From Bacteroidota bacterium (lineage in GTDB: Bacteria; Bacteroidota; Bacteroidia; Bacteroidales; CAJPTX01), in NCBI GenBank assembly GCA_002748015.1, contig PDRH01000061.1, positions 1-7,511 of the forward strand: a DNA stretch of 7,511 nucleotides. Reading direction: 5' to 3'. Each line of letters opens with the position of its first letter. Positions within the stretch are counted from its first letter, which is position 1. The notes under the pieces were generated by a model. It searched no databases and was not told where the DNA came from. It saw nothing but the letters and a program-made list of their open reading frames with translations. This document shows positions 5,001-7,511 of the stretch, one piece after another. The position numbers and the translations under genes were made by a program.

Positions 5001-7511
5001 TGATGGAAGGAAGCTCTATGAGAACGGTTTGCCCGCCGACGGGGATGCCGCTAAGGTCTACGAATCTGTCTGGGGAAGAAGCCCCATAGCTCAGTCCTCC
5101 GTCATGGCCTTCGATAATGATGAGGATGCACGAAAGGTGCAGGACGTAGGTCTGGACGGAACGCCCTCCAAGGACGAGCAGAACCTCTTTGCCGACTTCC
5201 TGGCCAAGCTCCAACCGAAGCTCAGCCCTGAGGCCTATCAGAAGGCTCAAGCAGACCCCTCGTCCGATGACTTCCACTACTTCCGTGGGGCAGATTACGA
5301 CCAGCAGGAGCTATCCATACTCGACCGCTACAAGTACTTCAACAACACGGAGGGCAACAGCCCCACCGCGGGGCAGAGTCCCGAGTCCTACCCGACCTCT
5401 TCCACCTCCACCCCAGACGTAGAGGACCTAAACCACGACAACACCCTCTCCGACAGCGAGAGCTACTATCAGTACCGGATATCCCTCAACCCGAAGGATA
5501 TAGAGGTCGGCAGGAACTTCGTGTCTGATAAGATTACCGTCAACGCCACCTTCCCCAACGGTAAGGAGATTGAGGTTGCCTGGTATCAATTCAAGGTGCC
5601 GGTGCATGAGTTTACCCGCCGCGTGGGGTATATCCGCAACTTCAAGTCCATCCGCTTCATGCGTATGCTCCTTAAGGGGTTCGATAGGCCGGTTGTCCTT
5701 CGTTTCGCAACTCTTGGTCTTGTCCGCGGTGAGTGGCGAAGGTACGACATGTCCCTTCTCGAAGCCCAGGAGAGCCTTGGTGGTGGTACGACAACCCCTA
5801 CCGTCTTCGACATATCGGCCGTCAATATAGAGGAGAACTCTAACAGAAGTCCAGTCAACTACATTCTTCCTCCAAACGTTAGCCGCGAGATAGATGCCTC
5901 GTCCCAGGTTCTGGAGAACGAGCTCAACGAGCAGGCCATGGAGCTTAAGGTGCAGAACCTCCAGGACGGCGATGCGCGCGCCGCCTACCGCAACGTATCC
6001 TACGACCTGCGGCAGTACAGGCATATAGCCATGGACCTCCATGCAGAGGAGATACCAGGCTCTCCCCTCAAGGACGGACAGCTAACCGCCTTCCTACGCC
6101 TCGGCTCGGACTACACCTCCAACTACTATGAGTACGAAGTGCCGCTCACCCTGACCCCAGCGGGCTTCTATTCCAACGATAGCGACGACGACCGCCGGGC
6201 CGTTTGGCCGGATGACAACGCCATCTCCATAGATATGTCCCTCCTCCGTGAGGTAAAGCTGGCGCGCGATGATGCTCGCCGGGCTAGCGGCAATGCCATC
6301 TCTGCCAGCGCACCCTACACCGAGGAGCATGAGGGGCGACGGGTTACCGTGGTTGGCTACCCCAATATGGGCAAGGTGCGAGTGCTTATGGTCGGCGTAC
6401 GCAATCCCAAGCTGGCCCGTCCGGCGGATGATGGTGCGCCCAAGTCCGGTATCGTCTGGATTAATGAGCTACGCCTCTCCTCCATCACGGACAAGGGCGG
6501 ATGGTCTGCCATTGCATCCGTCAACACGCAGATGGCGGATTTCGCCAACCTTTCGCTGGCCGGTAGGATAGAAACCCCGGGTTTTGGTTCGCTCGAATCC
6601 CGCATAGGCGACAGGGCCAAGGAAACAACCTATGAGTATGATGCCTCGGCCAACTTCTCCCTCGGAAAGTTCTTCCCCAAGAAATGGGGTGTAAATCTCC
6701 CCCTCTACCTCGGCTTCGGTGAAACCTACAAGAATCCCCAGTATAACCCCCTCGACGAGGATGTACCCTTCGAGGAGGCCCTTGAGCACCTACACGGGGC
6801 GGAGAGGGACTCCCTCAGGGAGATCGCCCAGGACTTCGAGCGCCGCAAGAGCCTAAACCTGACAAACGTACAGGTTGACCCAGAGAAGGGGAGCGCCGCA
6901 AAGCCCTATCCGTGGGACGCCAAGAACTTCACCGCCTCCTATGCGTATACCGAGACCAACGCCCACAACGTCAAGACGGAGTACAGAAACCACACCACGC
7001 ACCGGGGTTCATTCGGCTACCAGTACACCGCTCCCGTCCCCTCTATACGCCCGTTCCGTCGCGTATCCTGGTTGCAGAGCAAGTATCTCGCCATTATTCG
7101 GGACCTCAACTTCGGTCCCTACCCCAAGCAGTATACCTTCCAGACGGATATGACCCGCTCCTACCTCGAGCAGAAGCGACGCAACCTCAATAGCCCGCTC
7201 CTGCAGCTCGAACCCACCTATGCCAAGACCTTCGACTGGAACCGCTCCTATGGCCTCCAGTGGGATATCATGCGTACGCTGAAATTCGAGTTTACCGCCA
7301 GCAACATGGCCACCATCGACGAGCCAGAGGGGCCCTCCTCCATGCCCGGCGATCCCGAGGTGCGTCGAAACTGGCGGGACACCGTCCTCCGCTCCCTTAG
7401 CCACTTCGGGCGCAACAAGCAGTACAATCAGCATGTGGGGCTTACCTACAAGCTACCCATACATAAGCTCCCCTTCATGTTCTGGCTCACCTCCAACGCC
7501 AGCTACTCGGC
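2044..7511 (+). CDS. sprA: T9SS outer-membrane translocon SprA/Sov, N-terminal 1822 codons (runs off the right edge)
   Basis: SprA (Sov in Porphyromonas) is the giant outer-membrane beta-barrel pore of the type IX secretion system, which exports proteins with C-terminal T9SS signals and, in gliding species, adhesins; known partners are PorV and a plug protein. The frame is open from the ATG to the edge. Family proteins have about 2,400-2,500 residues, so roughly a quarter is missing. A Sec signal peptide is visible: basic head (R3, K8), hydrophobic core 9-22, likely cleavage after S-L-A (27-29). SprA-type conserved blocks follow in order: 167-205 (FDFNTKLQVNLTGRIG), the acidic DGVFDFIEG loop (552-560), YLDDFEANKS (796-805), RWGGIMR (933-939), YLEFWLMDPF (953-962), WYQFKVP (1180-1186), IRFMRM and LVRGEW (1203-1231), NIEENSNRSPVNY (1261-1273), RLGSDY (1352-1357), WINELRL (1472-1478) and a barrel block near 1550. 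ATG 2044 is the first ATG; ATG 2053 would also leave a good signal peptide. Confidence 0.95.
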   Translation, partial: MGRMQTLKAGLLTVAVLLGLLAHPVQSLAQRTDASQQHPIFFAPSPDQGHSVSYDPKTQKYTVRKKVGNLTVGEPQVMSTEQYQNFRREQSMRSYWASKRKDKEGDQTAGSGLLPTWNVGGEGFDRIFGSNTIEIIPQGSAELLFGITHSKTDNYTIPEDMRSNTSFDFNTKLQVNLTGRIGTKLRMDVKYDTESTFNYENNVHIIYTGTEDEIIQRIEAGNVALDLPGSLITGSQSLFGFRTDLKFGKLYIQTVISQRKGQSQSIEVKGGAQTKFFELRADEYEANRHFFLSQYFRENYNHALSQLPLILSGVEITRTEVWVTNKRGKFDNSRDLVAFVDLGENASNLYAKSLFAPSPTVTLPSNGTNTLYAEMAAKPSLRSLPDVTSTLAPYSTQNFRSGQDYEKLESARLLSSEEYTVNKKLGFISLNQALNADEVLAVAFEYTLGGKTYQVGEFSTDGIESPNALILKLLKGTDLAPTLPTWRLMMKNIYPLGDYRIAGENFEMDILYQDDEIGTPVNYLSEGQAQNKPLLSVLNLDNLNPQGDAGPDGVFDFIEGVTMLSASGRLIFPELEPFGDYLAKQINDPAIAKRIAYTELYDSTLTVAQQMAQKNKFIIKGEYRGANTSEIPLNAPNVPKGSVVVTAGGKKLVENTDYVVDYVLGTVRIINQGLLESGTPIKISLESNLGIDFQVKTLMGTHWDYRFNDHFNIGATVLNLAERPMTKKVTYGSESLNNTIWGLNTAYQTEVPWLTRAVDYIPLIDTKEKSLFTASAEFAQLIPGRSRHLDKRAAVYLDDFEANKSLIDLRMWSSWSIASTPQGNPDFPEGNLSNDLEYGKNRARIAWYTIDPLFQKNNENTPKHIRSNADYQSSHFVRAVEEKEIFPNRSNEGGDPATLPVLNLAYYPSERGPYNFDADAVNPDGSLANPQARWGGIMRDVPITDFERSNIEYLEFWLMDPFVEDPSASGGELLIDLGNISEDILRDGRKLYENGLPADGDAAKVYESVWGRSPIAQSSVMAFDNDEDARKVQDVGLDGTPSKDEQNLFADFLAKLQPKLSPEAYQKAQADPSSDDFHYFRGADYDQQELSILDRYKYFNNTEGNSPTAGQSPESYPTSSTSTPDVEDLNHDNTLSDSESYYQYRISLNPKDIEVGRNFVSDKITVNATFPNGKEIEVAWYQFKVPVHEFTRRVGYIRNFKSIRFMRMLLKGFDRPVVLRFATLGLVRGEWRRYDMSLLEAQESLGGGTTTPTVFDISAVNIEENSNRSPVNYILPPNVSREIDASSQVLENELNEQAMELKVQNLQDGDARAAYRNVSYDLRQYRHIAMDLHAEEIPGSPLKDGQLTAFLRLGSDYTSNYYEYEVPLTLTPAGFYSNDSDDDRRAVWPDDNAISIDMSLLREVKLARDDARRASGNAISASAPYTEEHEGRRVTVVGYPNMGKVRVLMVGVRNPKLARPADDGAPKSGIVWINELRLSSITDKGGWSAIASVNTQMADFANLSLAGRIETPGFGSLESRIGDRAKETTYEYDASANFSLGKFFPKKWGVNLPLYLGFGETYKNPQYNPLDEDVPFEEALEHLHGAERDSLREIAQDFERRKSLNLTNVQVDPEKGSAAKPYPWDAKNFTASYAYTETNAHNVKTEYRNHTTHRGSFGYQYTAPVPSIRPFRRVSWLQSKYLAIIRDLNFGPYPKQYTFQTDMTRSYLEQKRRNLNSPLLQLEPTYAKTFDWNRSYGLQWDIMRTLKFEFTASNMATIDEPEGPSSMPGDPEVRRNWRDTVLRSLSHFGRNKQYNQHVGLTYKLPIHKLPFMFWLTSNASYS

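Noticed and set aside
5428..6042. 204-codon open frame on the minus strand
   Set aside because: It lies wholly antisense to conserved SprA blocks (WYQFKVP, LVRGEW, NIEENSNRSPVNY). Its peptide shows no recognisable domain and is explained by the C-ending codon bias of sprA, which leaves few stops on the other strand.
6469..6789. 106-codon minus-strand frame, with similar shorter frames elsewhere inside sprA
   Set aside because: All lie inside the sprA coding region, whose protein sequence is clearly conserved. None has independent support.
7009..7434. 141-codon open frame on the minus strand
   Set aside because: It is antisense to the SprA barrel region, with a repetitive Gly/Val/Glu/Leu composition typical of a shadow frame, no promoter box and no family resemblance.

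Overview
The window reads as a piece of a Bacteroidota (Bacteroidia-like) chromosome. The grounds are a very long open frame that matches SprA/Sov, the outer-membrane translocon of the type IX secretion system (T9SS, known only from this phylum), promoter-like TAnnTTTG boxes of the Bacteroidota type, and no convincing Shine-Dalgarno sequence before any gene. The coding regions favour C-ending codons together with CTA, ATA and GTA, and look fairly G+C-rich for the phylum. All three main genes share this style, so I see no sign of recent transfer. A Porphyromonas/Rikenella-type relative is a guess, not a call.

Layout: bases 1-74 (minus strand) hold the first 24 codons of a gene leaving the window to the left. 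It has a membrane-anchored N-terminus resembling CapD/WbpM-type polysaccharide biosynthesis proteins, a tentative call. Bases 75-218 are a divergent intergenic region with one TAnnTTTG box on each strand and a small perfect palindrome that ends at the next start codon. Three genes then run rightward: pdxA (219-1268, pyridoxal phosphate synthesis), ruvA (1349-1933, Holliday junction branch migration) and the first 1822 codons of sprA (2044 to the right edge, still open). The 80-base gap between pdxA and ruvA shows no promoter or terminator. The 110-base gap between ruvA and sprA holds a perfect hairpin nested inside a second pair of complementary arms, then a C7 tract directly before the likely sprA start.

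Functionally the three rightward genes are unrelated (vitamin B6 synthesis, recombination, protein secretion), but they look like one transcription unit, possibly with a control point before sprA. ruvA next to sprA is a familiar order in Bacteroidota. I found no RNA gene, mobile element, CRISPR array or clearly new system. The points most worth a second look are the structured ruvA-sprA spacer, the C7 and G7 tracts in or beside sprA, and the overlapping signals at the pdxA start.
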